Below, piece after piece: positions 22,688 to 35,000 of a DNA stretch of 64,000 bases (position 1 is its first letter; the number at the start of each line of letters is the position of its first letter). The stretch covers positions 25,618,001 through 25,682,000 of the forward strand of contig NC_084927.1 in NCBI RefSeq assembly GCF_958298935.1. The letters run 5' to 3'. The stretch comes from Phragmites australis (lineage: Eukaryota; Streptophyta; Magnoliopsida; Poales; Poaceae). The translations under genes and the position numbers were made by a program. Under the pieces are notes generated by a model that did not search any database, had not been told where the DNA came from, and saw nothing but the letters and a program-made list of their open reading frames with translations.

Positions 22688-23327
22688 GATCCGGTGTACA
22701 AATGGTTTATCACCGGACCTTTCGGCATTCACATTTTTTGCGGGTCCCACCTGTCATATATTATTTCGGGATCAGCCATCTCATCTCTTTTCGATTCGTG
22801 CCGCCGCCCAAGCTCGTCCCGCCAAATTGCCAAGTTGCTGCCGCCCTTGCCAATCCGCCATCACCGCGTGGTGTAGTGCGTCACCGCTGCCCTAAGCCCA
22901 GCGTGCCGCCCTTGCCAATCCATCTCTGCCACGCCGCCATGCTCTCTGCTCACTGTTGTCGTTGCCGTTGTGCCTAGCTTTGCTGCTTGCCATTGCCAGC
23001 CGACGTGTTCGTCTCCCTCAACTGTGATTTCTCTTCAATCTCATCGTGGTTAGCATCAATTCGGACGGTTCTTAAAATTTTCAAACCCTATATTCAATTT
23101 CTTGCAAATTAGCTCCAAATATAAGCCAAATTTGATCAATTTATTGCAACTAGAGTCAAATATTTGTAAATTGATCTATTTCTAATGTCGCAAACTTGAA
23201 TTCATCACATGTTCATTAAAATCCACATCAAATTCTTTCTTAGGATTCAAATTCAGGTCAAATTCACTCAATTCTTCTTAAAATACGAAGCGCTTGCTTA
23301 TCTTTTGTTGTCAATTCTATCTCTCAG
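22688..23327 (+). other. Spacer and leader before the env-position ORF
   Basis: Continuation of the retroelement spacer. It contains C-rich sequence (22790-22975), then AT-rich sequence, and ends in a pyrimidine tract plus CAG directly before an ATG at 23328, which looks like a splice acceptor. Confidence 0.5.
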
Positions 23328-24578
23328 ATGGGTCATGAGCACCACGACAAGGGCAAAGCCGTTGAGCAACCGAAGAAAAAGAAGTAAAAGGCACAAAAAG
23401 AATGGGATCGTGCCATTGCTGCTACAGACACATCTGATACTCAGCGAGGATTTCAGATTAGAGACGTCTGCTCTCCGCCGTGTCGGTCCACCACAATCGT
23501 TCTGCTGCGGGGTCGGGTTTGATGCCTTTTGACCTGCCAGGAAGCCAAAAGAGGTTTCGTCAGGAGCTAGAGACAGAGAAGGAGGAGCAGCCTCAGGGGG
23601 AGCAGGCCTAGTAGCAGCCAGAGCAGCAACCTCCAATATAGGGTGAGATTCGCTTACGCGACTTGATGTCCTTCAAGTCACCAAGGATCAAGAAGCTGCG
23701 GTTCGTGTGTATCGAGAAGTGGTTTACCCTGTACAGAGATGAGGGGGTAAATCCCATGTTTTGGACCCTTCTGCATGAGATTTTTCATTCATCTTACTTG
23801 GGGAGGAAGGTCAGTTTGAGTAAGCATAATACGCTTAACTGTCACTACATGTAGTTGGTTGTAGGAAGAGTTGACTTGATACCTCTCTTTGACGCTTTCC
23901 TAGGACTCTCAATTCTACTTACAGATGTGGACAAGTATGTTAAGGAGTGGGTCAGAGTTTTCTATGCTATAGTGTGGATTGAGCCAGAGCGCAACTTCAT
24001 TCAGTTCATGTTTAGGAGAGAGTGGATGAGGTTGTATAGGAGCAACATTCCCGAGGCTTTGGGGGTCCACGTGAGTGCTAGATGCCTTCATGAGGCCATT
24101 CATCCGAACACCAACCCTCCTCGTCGTTGTCTTCCCTACAGACGACGAGATTAGATCTCTCTTCAGGCAGCCCTTCGTCCTAGGTTCTCCTTGTTTGCCA
24201 GACATGTTTACACTTGAGGAGAAGGCTATTCATATGGATATGAGGTGCAATTTATTGCCATGGATCAGATATGTCGAGTTGATCACCAGCTTGCAGCAAT
24301 GGCTCATCCTATCTTTTCTCACACACCAGTAGTTTGACATTATAGATTTGATACTGTGTGAGATAGAGGACGTCATAGCAGACGAGATGACTATGGTTGG
24401 ACATCAACTGTATGCCCACTTAATATCTCATATGCTTGCTCACTCTATTAGGTTCCTGGAGTTCCTTCAGACCTACGAGCAGTCACAGAATTATTTCAGG
24501 GAGTATATTCCTACTGCTCCTTCAGAGAGACATCACAATCAGCGTGCTATGTTTCACATTTAGGAGTAGGTCCCAATT

Positions 24579-24628
<50 letters not shown>

Positions 24629-25504
24629 GCAGTTGAGGACCAGACTCTAGTTGAGGCAGAGGCAGAGTTACCTCAGGCGTTCTTTGACTTGGATAGTGAT
24701 AGCGACTCAAATGATGTGGAGTATTTCCCGCCAGTCGCTAGGTATCACAACGCCGATACAGGAGGTTCTTCTTAGGTAGTTCCTCAATCTTCAGTTCCAC
24801 AACCTTTAGTACCTGAGACGACACCTCTAGTAGCTCATGTAGCACCACCTTTAGAGTTGACAACTATTCTTCAGCAGTTGCAGCAGCAGCAAGCTGTTTA
24901 GGCACAGACACTGGCCATTCAGGCTGAGACATAGAGACGTCAGGAGGAAGCTCAAGCGAAGCTTCAGGAAGATCTTGTGTGCTAGCAGGAGCAGCATATG
25001 GTGCTCATGTAGTCTATCCAGCAATAGTAGCAGGCTATGTTCATAGCTCTTTAGACTGACAGGGAGAACAATGACATGATGTTCTCATTTATCTCCGGTT
25101 GTTTAGGATCTTTGTTTTAGGCTTCAAGTCTACATTTGCTAGCTGTACCTCGAGCACTTGCTCTAGCCCCGAGTCCTCTCCCACATAGTGTCAGCGGACT
25201 TTTGGGTACTCCAATGTCAAACTTCTTATTCTCAGCACTTTTCTCCATCAAAGTCTTCTCTTAGTCTATCGGGACTTCTCAGAGGCCATTATTTATTCAT
25301 TTGATGAAACCTTTGACTATTGTACCTCTCAGCTTTGAGGACTCTCCACAACCAACAATTCTAGCACAATAGCCATCAGTTGAGCCTCCTCCAGTTGTAT
25401 AGCCCGCGCTTGATGAGGTAGACTCTACTCTTCGGACAGTGTAGACTCAAATTGACTAGCAGATGGCCACTCAGGGGGCACAGTCCTTCTAGCTTCGAGT
25501 TTGA
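23328..25504 (+). pseudogene. Env-position ORF of the Sirevirus-like element, interrupted almost only by TAG
   Basis: The ATG at 23328 opens a Lys-rich N-terminus (MGHEHHDKGKAVEQPKKKK, then TAA). A frameshift follows before 23663. A globular part then reads for example FVCIEKWFTLYRDEGVNPMF and RVDLIPLFDAFLG. One more frameshift lies near 24100, and an (AG)n repeat at 24580-24626 shifts frame again. The C-terminal part is Glu- and Gln-rich (LQQLQQQQAV) and probably coiled coil. From 23663 to 25492 I count 19 in-frame stops, all TAG; the first TGA is at 25502. Position after pol matches the env-like gene of Sireviruses, but I recognise no transmembrane or fusion segment, and the function is unknown. 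Confidence 0.65.
24580..24626 (+). repeat. (AG)n microsatellite in the env-position ORF
   Basis: About 23 AG dinucleotides interrupt the ORF. The reading frame before it (TAG at 24567) differs from the frame after it (TAG at 24773), so repeat-length change accounts for the frameshift. Confidence 0.95.
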
Positions 25505-25938
25505 CTCGGGATCTCAGTTCATGGTGTGCCTGTCTTCTGCAGCGTTAGATCCCTCTTCTCCTCCCGCTCCAGATGTGTTGTTCTTTTTTTGGTGCTTAGA
25601 TGCTAATGCAGAATAATGTTTTGTGTTTAGGAGCCTTAGGGAGAGTGTGTGCTATAGTTAGGGGGAGTTCTTAGTTTCAGAGGGAGCTTGGGTAGTTAGG
25701 TTCAGTTTGTTGGATCTTTTTGGATTTTGATGTAATGACAAACTATTTGGCTCTCTCTATTGATGCGTTTCGTTTGCCATCACATTGTGTTTAATTTTAT
25801 ATGTGCTTAATTCTAATTATACTAGCATTATAGGTTGTTCTAGTGCTAGGCTTTCTCTTGTTTAATTATTCGTGCTGTTAATTGTGGTGTACTTCATTTC
25901 ATATCTTTATCTTCTCATATGTGTTGTCATCAATCACT

Positions 25939-25951
25939 AAAAAGGAGAGAT
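25939..25951 (+). other. Polypurine tract of the Sirevirus-like element
   Basis: AAAAAGGAGAGAT lies directly before the TG that opens the 3' LTR, the position of the plus-strand primer. Related purine runs (GGGGGAG, AGAGGGAG) occur upstream at about 25661-25685. Confidence 0.75.
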
Positions 25952-27437
25952 TGTAGTCTAGGCCCCTATGTAAGTGGTAGATATTTCAGTGATTAATGAC
26001 AACCATATCATTGTGACTAACAAGTGTGTTTTGAAGGATATCAAAAATTAAGTTCACAATGATGTTCGGGTATTATTGTCCCTAAGGCGATTCTATGGAC
26101 AATCAAAGGATATGTGCATCAAGATTAAGGATCTTCTAGTTCTAAGTATCACAAGGAGACAAAGGACACTTAGAGTAGTACATATTCTATTTTCTTATTC
26201 TTTTGATCGTACTATAAAGAGAGGCTAAGAGTAGTAGCTTGACCTAGGTTAGTCTAAATTTGGTTGGATACACACTTATAAAATTCTAGCACTAGGTAGT
26301 TTGGTGAAGTCCATGGATGAGTTGTCGAGAAGTTAGAACTAAGAATGATTGAATTGGATGAGTTCAGAAAAATTTGCATACACCGGATGGTCCGGCGCTC
26401 AGAAGTTTGAACTCGCTTAAGTGTTTTGACTCATAAGGGAAATTCCAAGTCAACATGTCGGAAAGTCCGACGGTAAGGATAAATACACCAGAGTGTTTTT
26501 AGAAGATGTGACTTTTCTAAAGAAGATGAAGTACAACGTGCCAGATGGTCTGGTGTACTTTTTTAAAGGCTTCGCTGGAGTATTTTAGAACAATAACGGC
26601 TAGTGACAGCTGGCACTGGCAATGTTTGAAAAAGGTATACGCCGAATGGTCCAACGTGTGTGAGCCGGTGCACACATGACCATCCGACATTCACAGAAAA
26701 AAATGGATGGTTGGGCAACGGCTAGATTTGGACTTCTAGCCTATAAATACCCCCTCACTCGGTCTCACATTGATCTTTTGCAACCCAGAAGAGCCTATAC
26801 ATTGTGTGTGCCATCAAGAAGTAGCAGAGAACACTTGAGTGATTTGCAAAGTTCCTAATTGGAACATTAAGGAAACCTTTAGTGCTTAGAGAGTAGTAAG
26901 TGCACATCTAACTATAGTTTAGGCTTGATCTTGATCAAGTGAAGTTATTACCTCGTACTCTTGGTGGTTGGCAATAGCTAGCCGGTCTTTGGTGAGTGAA
27001 TGTGTCTCGGTGAGCTCTTGTAGTTTTTGTGGGAGCCCCGAGAAGAGCGATGTATTTGGTTTGATGCCTGCTAATCCGGAGATGGTGAAGTGGCAATCAT
27101 GAGAGAGCCCTTGAGTCTTGGTGACTCAAGAGAGAGCGATATCCTTGATAGATACTCCAACGAGGACTAGGGGGAGTGTCAACTCCTCGATACCTCGAAA
27201 AAAATGTTATCCTCTTGTCCATCTCTTTACTTTTTCGTATTTACCTTTTTGCAAGCTTTAAATTCCATAATATTTGCTTAGTATCTTTACTTGCTTGTTT
27301 AGTTGTTTTACTCTAGCTTTTTAGCGTAGTTGCATTATATTTTATATAGGATAAAGTTACTACTTGTTCTAGTACTCGGTAGAAGCAGCTTTAATTAGAG
27401 CCCAATTCACCCACTCTTAAGTCATTAGATGCTTTCA
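25952..27437 (+). repeat. 3' LTR of the Sirevirus-like element
   Basis: 1486 bp, from TGTAGTCTAGGCCCCTATG to ATGCTTTCA. The right two thirds align with the 5' LTR. It contains CCGGATGGTCCGGCG-type short inverted words near 26388. Its 5' bases (CTAGGCCCC) and early GATTAATGACAA resemble solo LTR A, suggesting related families. Confidence 0.8.
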
Positions 27438-27762
27438 TTTAGACAACCCAATTTTTATGCTTTCTCAAGTGTCTGACCCATCCCCATTCAGCTACAGCAT
27501 GCATGCAGTGCCCTAGCTAGCTTCTCACATCACACAACACTTGGCGAGGTTCGGTATTTTCGATTCTAATCATCGGTTTTCATCCGGTACCGATATATTT
27601 TTGTTCGGATTAGTTTTTATTTTCATATAACCGGCAATCTTGTGTTCATTTTTGGCTTTCATCTTTCCCATTTTTGTCTTCTTTCGGTTGAGAAAATGTG
27701 AAGGTTAAAACGGTTAGAGGGTTTTCCCTGACCGTCCTATTCATTTTCATTCTTATAGACCG

Positions 27763-27868
27763 AGGGTATTTGGTTGAGTTATTTTGTTTTTTTATTTTAG
27801 ACTAAAAATAGTAAGCTATAACCTCAAAATCTGATGTAAAGTTGGAGCTCTACCAAACAGGGTCTAAT
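27763..27868. mobile_element. Possible short Tourist-like MITE
   Basis: The left end reads AGACCGAGGGTATTTGGTTGAG and the right end GAGCTCTACCAAACAGGGTCT. The outer ~20 bp are imperfect inverted repeats of the GGG..TTTGGT type. Target duplication is unclear. Confidence 0.4.
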
Positions 27869-27994
27869 ATACATCGTCGAGATGTTCTTGATTGCTACCA
27901 ATAATAGATATTTTGTAGTTAAATTAAACTCACCAAGTCTGATTTCTGAACATATTTTCGCAATCATGGTTAAATTAAAGGAACTCTACAATTA

Positions 27995-28798
27995 ACGGAG
28001 TAGGCTTCGCGAGACACCTTTCTCTGGCTACAGTAGTCCGAGGCGAACTTAAGATGATATTCAAATCCCGGCGTTGATCTGGCCAATCCCCTCTCCTCCA
28101 GCTACCTCTCCAGCGCTGGTGGGGGAGGGGTACTGGCAGATTGACGCCTGGGGTACATGATAGTATAGTTAGTAGCTTCTAGGGGTGCAGTTTTGCTAGG
28201 TTTGGGTCTAGTGGTGCCTTCGCAATGGAGGTACCATGCCGGGTTTTGCTCCTCATGGTGGTTTCTGGCGATAACGTCCTTGTTGATTTCATCTCCGGCG
28301 ATCTCTTGGAGAGGTATGTGTGTGTGAGCTGGTTGAGATGTGGAGGGGGACAGATTTTTGTGCTTGTTGGGTTGTCGGATTTTGATCCAGCGATGGCGGT
28401 TTTGGTTTTTTTGGTCTCCTTCTTCAACGCCGTTGGGGATGGTGGTGCCAGATGTGGTTTCCCTTTGCTAATGCTGGCGCTGGAGCTGCCAATATTCTTC
28501 ACAACGGAAGATGCGCCATAGAAGCATTTCGATGGTTCTGGATGTTGCGACTTCTCAATGTTTGGGCTTCTTTGCTCCCATCACCAGGAGGGGTGCTCTG
28601 AGCCTTTGTCGTTTCATGTTGCTTTGCGTCAGCACAGCAACAGGATGTATGGCGGATGACGTCAAACGCGAAGAAGATGACTCTAGGGGCCTCAATGTAT
28701 TTCTTTTCTTATTCTTTTTGTTTGGGCCTATTTGTAAAAGGGGTTGTACTGCTCATCCAAGTTTAATATAAGCCCACCTCCTTTTGCAAAAAAAAAAA
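27995..28798 (+). mobile_element. Poly(A)-tailed retroposon (probable 5'-truncated LINE)
   Basis: The 804-bp insert ends in a poly(A) run (28788-28798). It is flanked by a 13-bp duplication AACTCTACAATTA (27982-27994 and 28799-28811). Long variable target duplications with a 3' poly(A) tail mark LINE-type retrotransposition. The tail region, with GGGCCTATTTGTAAAAGGGG and TTTAATATAAGC, resembles the 3' end of plant L1-like elements. The ORFs inside (such as 28225-28521) show no reverse transcriptase. It sits just upstream of RDR2. Confidence 0.85.
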
Positions 28799-29026
28799 AA
28801 CTCTACAATTAGTGAGCCAGGATCTGAAAAAATTCAAAAAAAACTCACAAATTCTGAACATGGGTGCTTTGACACCTTGAGCCCTCGAAATTTGGCCCAA
28901 ATCATAAAACCCTCTTTCAGCCTTTTTTTTTTTGAGGAAAAACCCTCTCCTTTTCAGCTTGTAACACAAAAACCTCGGCCGTGACATCGCCGGAGTCCCG
29001 GCCTTCCACCACAGTTTCCGGTCGCT

Positions 29027-32000
29027 ATGTCGAAGGTAGCGCCCGCGCCCGCACCCGCAACAGGCGCCACGGCCACGGTTCGGGTATCCAACATCCCGTC
29101 CTCGGCGGTTGCCGCCGAGCTGCTCGCCTTCTTCGACACCGCCGTCGCCGCCGCCGGCGCGGCCTTCGCCTGCGAGATTGCCGCGGCCCACCGCGGTTGG
29201 CTCAGCCGCGGTCATGGATCCGTCCAATTCGACTCCGCTGCCGCTGCCTCCCTCGCCACCGACCTCTCCTCCTCCGGCCGGCTGCCCCCTTTCCTCGGTT
29301 CCCGCCTTTCCGTCTCCCCCGCCCACGTCGACCTCCTGCCCCGCGCGCCCGACCTCTCCCTCCGCGCCGCCGGCGCGAGCCTTGTTCTAGGCAACTGCGT
29401 CGCCGAACGCGAGCTCGAGGTGGCCTACGCCTGGGACGGCGTGCGCGCCGAGGTCATCCCGGGGAAGCGGCGCGTGGACCTCTACCTGGAGCAGGATTCC
29501 CGGAGGTACAAGCTTGAGGTGCTCTTCGAGGACATCAGGGAGTGCTTTGGGTGCAGCCTTGATGGGACGGGCGCCATCTTGCTGCAGGTGACCTGCTTAC
29601 CGTGCTGTTCCTATCCATGCGCAAAGTCCCAAAATTTTGATGCGTTCGTATGTTACAATTGTGTTGTTGAAACTGAAGTATGATCTGATCATGTGTTTTG
29701 AAGTAATTGCTGACATGCATTGTGCAGATACCCTTATTTTCACTCAGTAGCCAGGGGTACGATCGAGTGATGGTGTGATAGAATTAGCTCAGTATGCGTA
29801 CAGTTGCAAGTTAGCAAGTGAATCTACAGGTATTGGATCTCAGTTTTAGACCAATATCTCAAAAGAATGAGAGCATAACGGACTCACCTCCCCAGTGGGC
29901 TGTAGATGGAGCCCTCTTCATCCTCTAGCGCTGCACAGAAGGATGCTTTTGCAGTCTTCTATGGTCTGCTACAGCCCTCTATGGCCACTATAGCGTATGT
30001 TGTGTAGCAGGGTTTTAGTACAAACAAATTCTAGGTTTCATATGACCCATTTATTGAATATTCTAGCCATCTTTCATTTTGAATTATTATCCAATGACTT
30101 GAGATATGCAGAGGAAAAGTAATCCCAATGCAACATAAGTTATTTTACTTCAAAACCGATTGATTAACTTCACATTTATGCAAACATTGCCGAGCATGTT
30201 GTGCCTGTTAAGTTGCTGCATGTTAGGAATAGCAACTTGTAATCTATGAAGGCCATATGCCAGTATATATACATGTACAAGTGAGCAATATGGAAATAAC
30301 CCCTTATAACATGGGGATGTTACACATACACTAATACACTATAACACAATATATATCGCTAACAATTTGAAACATTTCTTAGAGCTGATGAAATTATACC
30401 ACAACTCTTTTAAACTTATTTTTGGTGAGAGGGAAAACTGTTTCAGCTTTATTCACTTGAAATTTTTAAGTTGACTTTACAAAACAAACATTATTTCGAC
30501 TTTTACTATGAATATTAAGCTGGCCTGATGAATGCATATTATCTGCAATGATCCAGATTTAATGTTTGTCATATTTCTTAGACTAGCAGTTTGTTTCAGA
30601 TGCAATACTCTTTTGGCCTCTTTTCTGTGAATCTGAAGCTGGTCTGATAATTAAATATTATGCTTATTCCAGCTCATTTATGCACCAAGAATACACACTG
30701 CAATTTCCGGGTCTGCAGTTAATTCGAGGTTTACAGATGAGCGCTTTCATGCATGCAAGGAAGATGCCAAGTTTGCATGGGTTAGAGCACTAGATTTTAC
30801 ACCTAATAGCTGTTTTGGGAAGTGTTCCACTCTTGTCTTGAAACTTGGCGAAGGTGCACCAGTGTCAGATATTCTCGAAAGTTTATCCTTCTCAGGAGAA
30901 TTAGGGGAACTGGCCATTTCTTCAATGGATGTGTTTGGCCCCTCCTCCAAAGTGGTTCCTCTTGTTGACTGCCCAAGTGGCTTTTCAGTGCCTTATGAAA
31001 TTCTTTTTCGTCTCAACTCTCTTGTTCACATGGGGAAGCTAGTTGCCAGACATGTTAATGCTGATCTGTTTAAAGTCCTCGAAGAACTCTCAGTTGATAC
31101 TTCGAGGAGGATATTTGAGAAAATGAGCAAATTAAAATCTACCTGCTATGAACCTTTGCAATTCATCAGACAGGAGGCTCATAGCATGAAGATTAGCAAG
31201 AATGCTTTGCTGTCCAATAAGAGTAAAGGGAAAGGAAAATTGACAAGGTGTTACAGAGTTCACATCACGCCATCAAAAATATACTGCTTGGGACCTGAGG
31301 AAGAAGTTTCAAATTATGTGGTTAAGTACCATTTTGAGTATGCTTCTGACTTTGTTAGAGTTACTTTTGTTGATGAAGATTGGAGCAAGCTTTCTCCCAA
31401 TGCATTGTCAGCTAGAATTGAACAAGGTTTCCTTTCTACACCTTTGAAAACTGGCCTGTATCATCGTATCCTCTCCATTCTAAAAGAAGGATTTTGCATT
31501 GGCCCAAAGAAGTACGAATTTTTGGCCTTCTCAGCAAGTCAGCTTCGTGGTAATTCTGTTTGGATGTTTGCTTCAAATAATTCCTTGACTGCAGAGTGCA
31601 TAAGAAAGTGGATGGGCCACTTTAAAGATATCCGTTCAGTCTCCAAGTGTGCAGCTAGAATGGGCCAGCTGTTCAGCTCCTCCAGGCAAACATTTGAAGT
31701 CTCATCATATGATGTTGAAGTAATTCCAGATATCGAAGTAACAACTGATGGCACTAAGTACATATTTTCCGATGGCATTGGGAAGGTTTCTTTGAGATTT
31801 GCCAGACAAATTGCCACAATAATTGGCTTAGACCCTGTTAACCCTCCTTCTGCTTTTCAAATAAGGTATGGTGGCTATAAAGGAGTAATTGCTGTTGACC
31901 CTACTTCCTTTTTTGATCTTTCTCTGCGGCCTAGTATGAAGAAGTTTGAATCGAAGAGCACTATGCTGAACATTACAAATTGGAGTAAGTCTCAGCCTTG

Positions 32001-35000
32001 CTATATGAATCGTGAAATTATATCTCTTCTTTCAACATTGGGGATAAGGGATGAAATATTTGTGTCAATGCAAAAAGATGATATGCACGAATCAGATGAC
32101 ATGCTAACAAACAAAGAAGCTGCTTTGTCTGTCCTGGGGAAAATTGGTGGTGCTGAAACCAAGACGGCAGTGAAGATGCTTCTGCAAGGCTATGAACCAA
32201 GTTCGGAGCCTTACCTGTTGATGATTCTTAAAGCCCATCAGGCCAATAGGCTGACTGACATAAGAACTAGGTGTAAGATTCATGTGCAGAAAGGCCGTGT
32301 TCTTATTGGTTGTTTGGATGAAACTGGCAAGTTAGACTATGGTCAAGTTTACATCAGAATCACAAAGAATCGCAAGGAGCAGAAGGACAATGAGCAACCA
32401 TTCTTTTATAATGATGATGGGAAAACAGCCGTAGTTGTTGGGAAAGTTGCAATCTCAAAAAACCCATGTCTCCATCCTGGCGATATCAGAGTACTTGAAG
32501 CTGTATATGACCCTGGATTGGATGCTAGGGGCCTTGTTGATTGTGTTGTCTTTCCTCAGAGAGGTGAAAGGTACGTTATTCTGAAGCTGAAAGATGACTC
32601 TCTGAAACTGTAGAGTTTAATTTTCTTTGTCCATGGCTGCGAAGGAGCCTGTCTCTCAACTGAACCGAGTCGCTGTATTTGTCTTGGCTAGCACTGTTAT
32701 CCATATTACGTTGATTTCCTATTGTGTAACATCACAAATAATAATTTGGCTTAATGTTGTCAATGCTTGCGCTATCCTTACTTTAAGTCTTCAATTAATT
32801 AGGCCGCATCCAAATGAATGCTCGGGGGGTGATTTGGATGGTGACCTTTTCTTTATTACTTGGGATGACAAACTGATACCAGAGAAGATTGATGCACCTA
32901 TGGACTACACTGCAACAAGGCCACGTATAATGGACCATGTTGTCACACTTGAGGTATATTCCTGACTGTATTCTCTTTTCTTCCCTCATTTTTCTTGATT
33001 ATCAGATTATGTGATATTGTTGTTGATTTGCTGGAGCTTCTTTTGGCTAATGTCAGATTTTTTATACTTGCAAATATCACCAAGGTTTAATTGTTTATGA
33101 GTTGCGGCATTTCAATGATATAGATGGAGCTGAGGATCTTTACATGTTTCTACGTAGGCATTTAGGGCACTAACTCAATGTGCATTGCAAAAACTGGGAA
33201 AATGCATTAGGGTAGTAAGTGTGTTAGTTCCATGAACATGTGATGCTAATAGGGCAATGACGAGCATATAGAACTCGCTACTAACATCCAAATTCTGATC
33301 CAGCCAGAATGGTACGAGATTAAGATGGCTTCTGCATTAGGATGTAAAAGTAATCAATCTACTTGAAAATACACCAGATAATGAAAAACTTTTAATGTTT
33401 TGAACAGTTATATGCTCACTATGCACATTTAACAATATTCTTTAGTCTTTACACACGGAATCTTCTTTGAGAAAAAATGAAGAAATTAACTGACTTTTTT
33501 GGCCCGCAGCAAAAAACAATAGGTTTTGTTTGAGAATGGTCTTCATGAAACGTAAATATGAAATCTTGCTGGTTTTATAGCTATTACCACCTACTAGCTG
33601 CTCAGAGTTGTATCTTTGACCATAGTTATTAAGGCGGTAAGGCGAGGCGAGGTGCATGACCACCTCCACACCTTTTAGGCGAGTATGGCGTGCGGCGAGG
33701 CGACGCCATACTCACTTCACATGAATGTACAAGTCAACTACATAGAGCAACAAACACAGAGCACAAAGCAGAGCAACTAGCCAAAACATAGCCAACTACA
33801 CACTCAATACCAGACCAAGCGAAGTTACACAACTATACATAGCCTCGTGAGCATGTACTTGTGGTGGAATCGACGAGCTTCACCGGCAGCTAGCGCCGCT
33901 ATGGCCTGCAAAGTTGCATGGAAAAAGGGGACCGGCGGACGGTAGGGGGACCGGCAGACGGGAAGGGGAGGCGACAGACGGCGGACGATAGGAGGCGATG
34001 GCGGTGGAGGTGGACTAGAGTTATGGAGCACCAGAGGCGGCGGGAGGCGGACGATGACACCACGACAGATCTAATGAGATGGCGGCTGGCGGCGGGAGTC
34101 TCCAATCATGTATGGACTCTGGTCCCGCACGCGCGTACTCCGTTTCCCACGCGTGTTACCTTGGCCTTGCGGCCTCCACCTCCCTCAATATGGCGTTGAA
34201 TCGCAGTAAGGTGACGCCTAATCGACACCATATCCGGCAAGGCGGACGCCACATTCAAATATGGTGAGGCGAGAGCCGCGGTGAGCGCCTCAACGACTAG
34301 GCGATAATAACTATGTCTTTGACAAATGCACGCATATTTTCCACTCTTGCATGGTTATGCTCACCTCACCTGAGTGGAATGTTACAAGAAGAACATCTAT
34401 AACTGCAGGAAATTCAGAAGCACTTCGTCGATTACATGATAAATGATGCTCTCGGTGTTATCTCCACTGCCCACTTGATCCACGCAGACCGTGATCTGCT
34501 GAAAGCTCGGAGCCCTGAGTGCCTCCAGCTCGCTGCTCTGCACTCCATGGCCGTTGACTTCGCTAAGACGGGAGCTCCAGCCGAGATGCCCCGAGCGCTG
34601 AGACCCCGGGAGTTCCCGGACTTCATGGAACGGTGGGAGAAGCCAATGTACATCTCCAACGGCGTCCTCGGCAAGCTCTACCGTGCCGCCCTGCAGCAAG
34701 CGGAGAACTCGGAAGCTCTCCTGCCCCCGGTCCCACCCAGCTGCGCGTACGACCCCGACCTCGAGATCTCCGGCTTCCACGAGTTCCTGGACGCCGCGGA
34801 GGAGTGCTACGAGCTGTATGCCGAGAAGCTGGGCACCCTGATGAGCTACTACTCGGCGGAGCGCGAGGACGAGATCCTGACGGGCAACATCGGTAACAAG
34901 CTGCTGTACCTGAAGCGGGACAACAAGCGGTACTTCGAGATGAAGGACCGGATCGTGGCCGCCGTCGACAGCCTGCACGACGAGGTCAGGGGTTGGCTCA

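Larger units (their letters stand above)
8245..27437 (+). mobile_element. Decayed Sirevirus-like Ty1-Copia retrotransposon with nested insertions
   Basis: Order: truncated 5' LTR (8245-9385), primer-binding site, gag, protease/integrase/RNase H, a long env-position ORF, polypurine tract, 3' LTR (25952-27437). Integrase before RNase H and a TGGTATCAGAGC primer site identify Copia. A long ORF after pol and LTRs over 1 kb point to the Sirevirus lineage. Three solo LTRs sit inside: 9757-11365, 12596-14932 and 18284-22682, the last carrying a fourth. Removing them leaves about 10.8 kb. The element is dead: it has in-frame stops, a deleted reverse transcriptase and a lost protease motif. TTTAG at 27438-27442 would be the 3' target copy; the 5' copy is lost with the LTR start. 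Confidence 0.85.

Noticed and set aside
21938..22895. Overlapping 186-248-residue ORFs on both strands
   Set aside because: They come from the G-rich tandem units of solo LTR C and have no domain. The same pattern appears in the sister copy.
28225..28771. ORFs in the retroposon upstream of RDR2
   Set aside because: No reverse transcriptase or other domain. Probably the 3' part of a truncated LINE.
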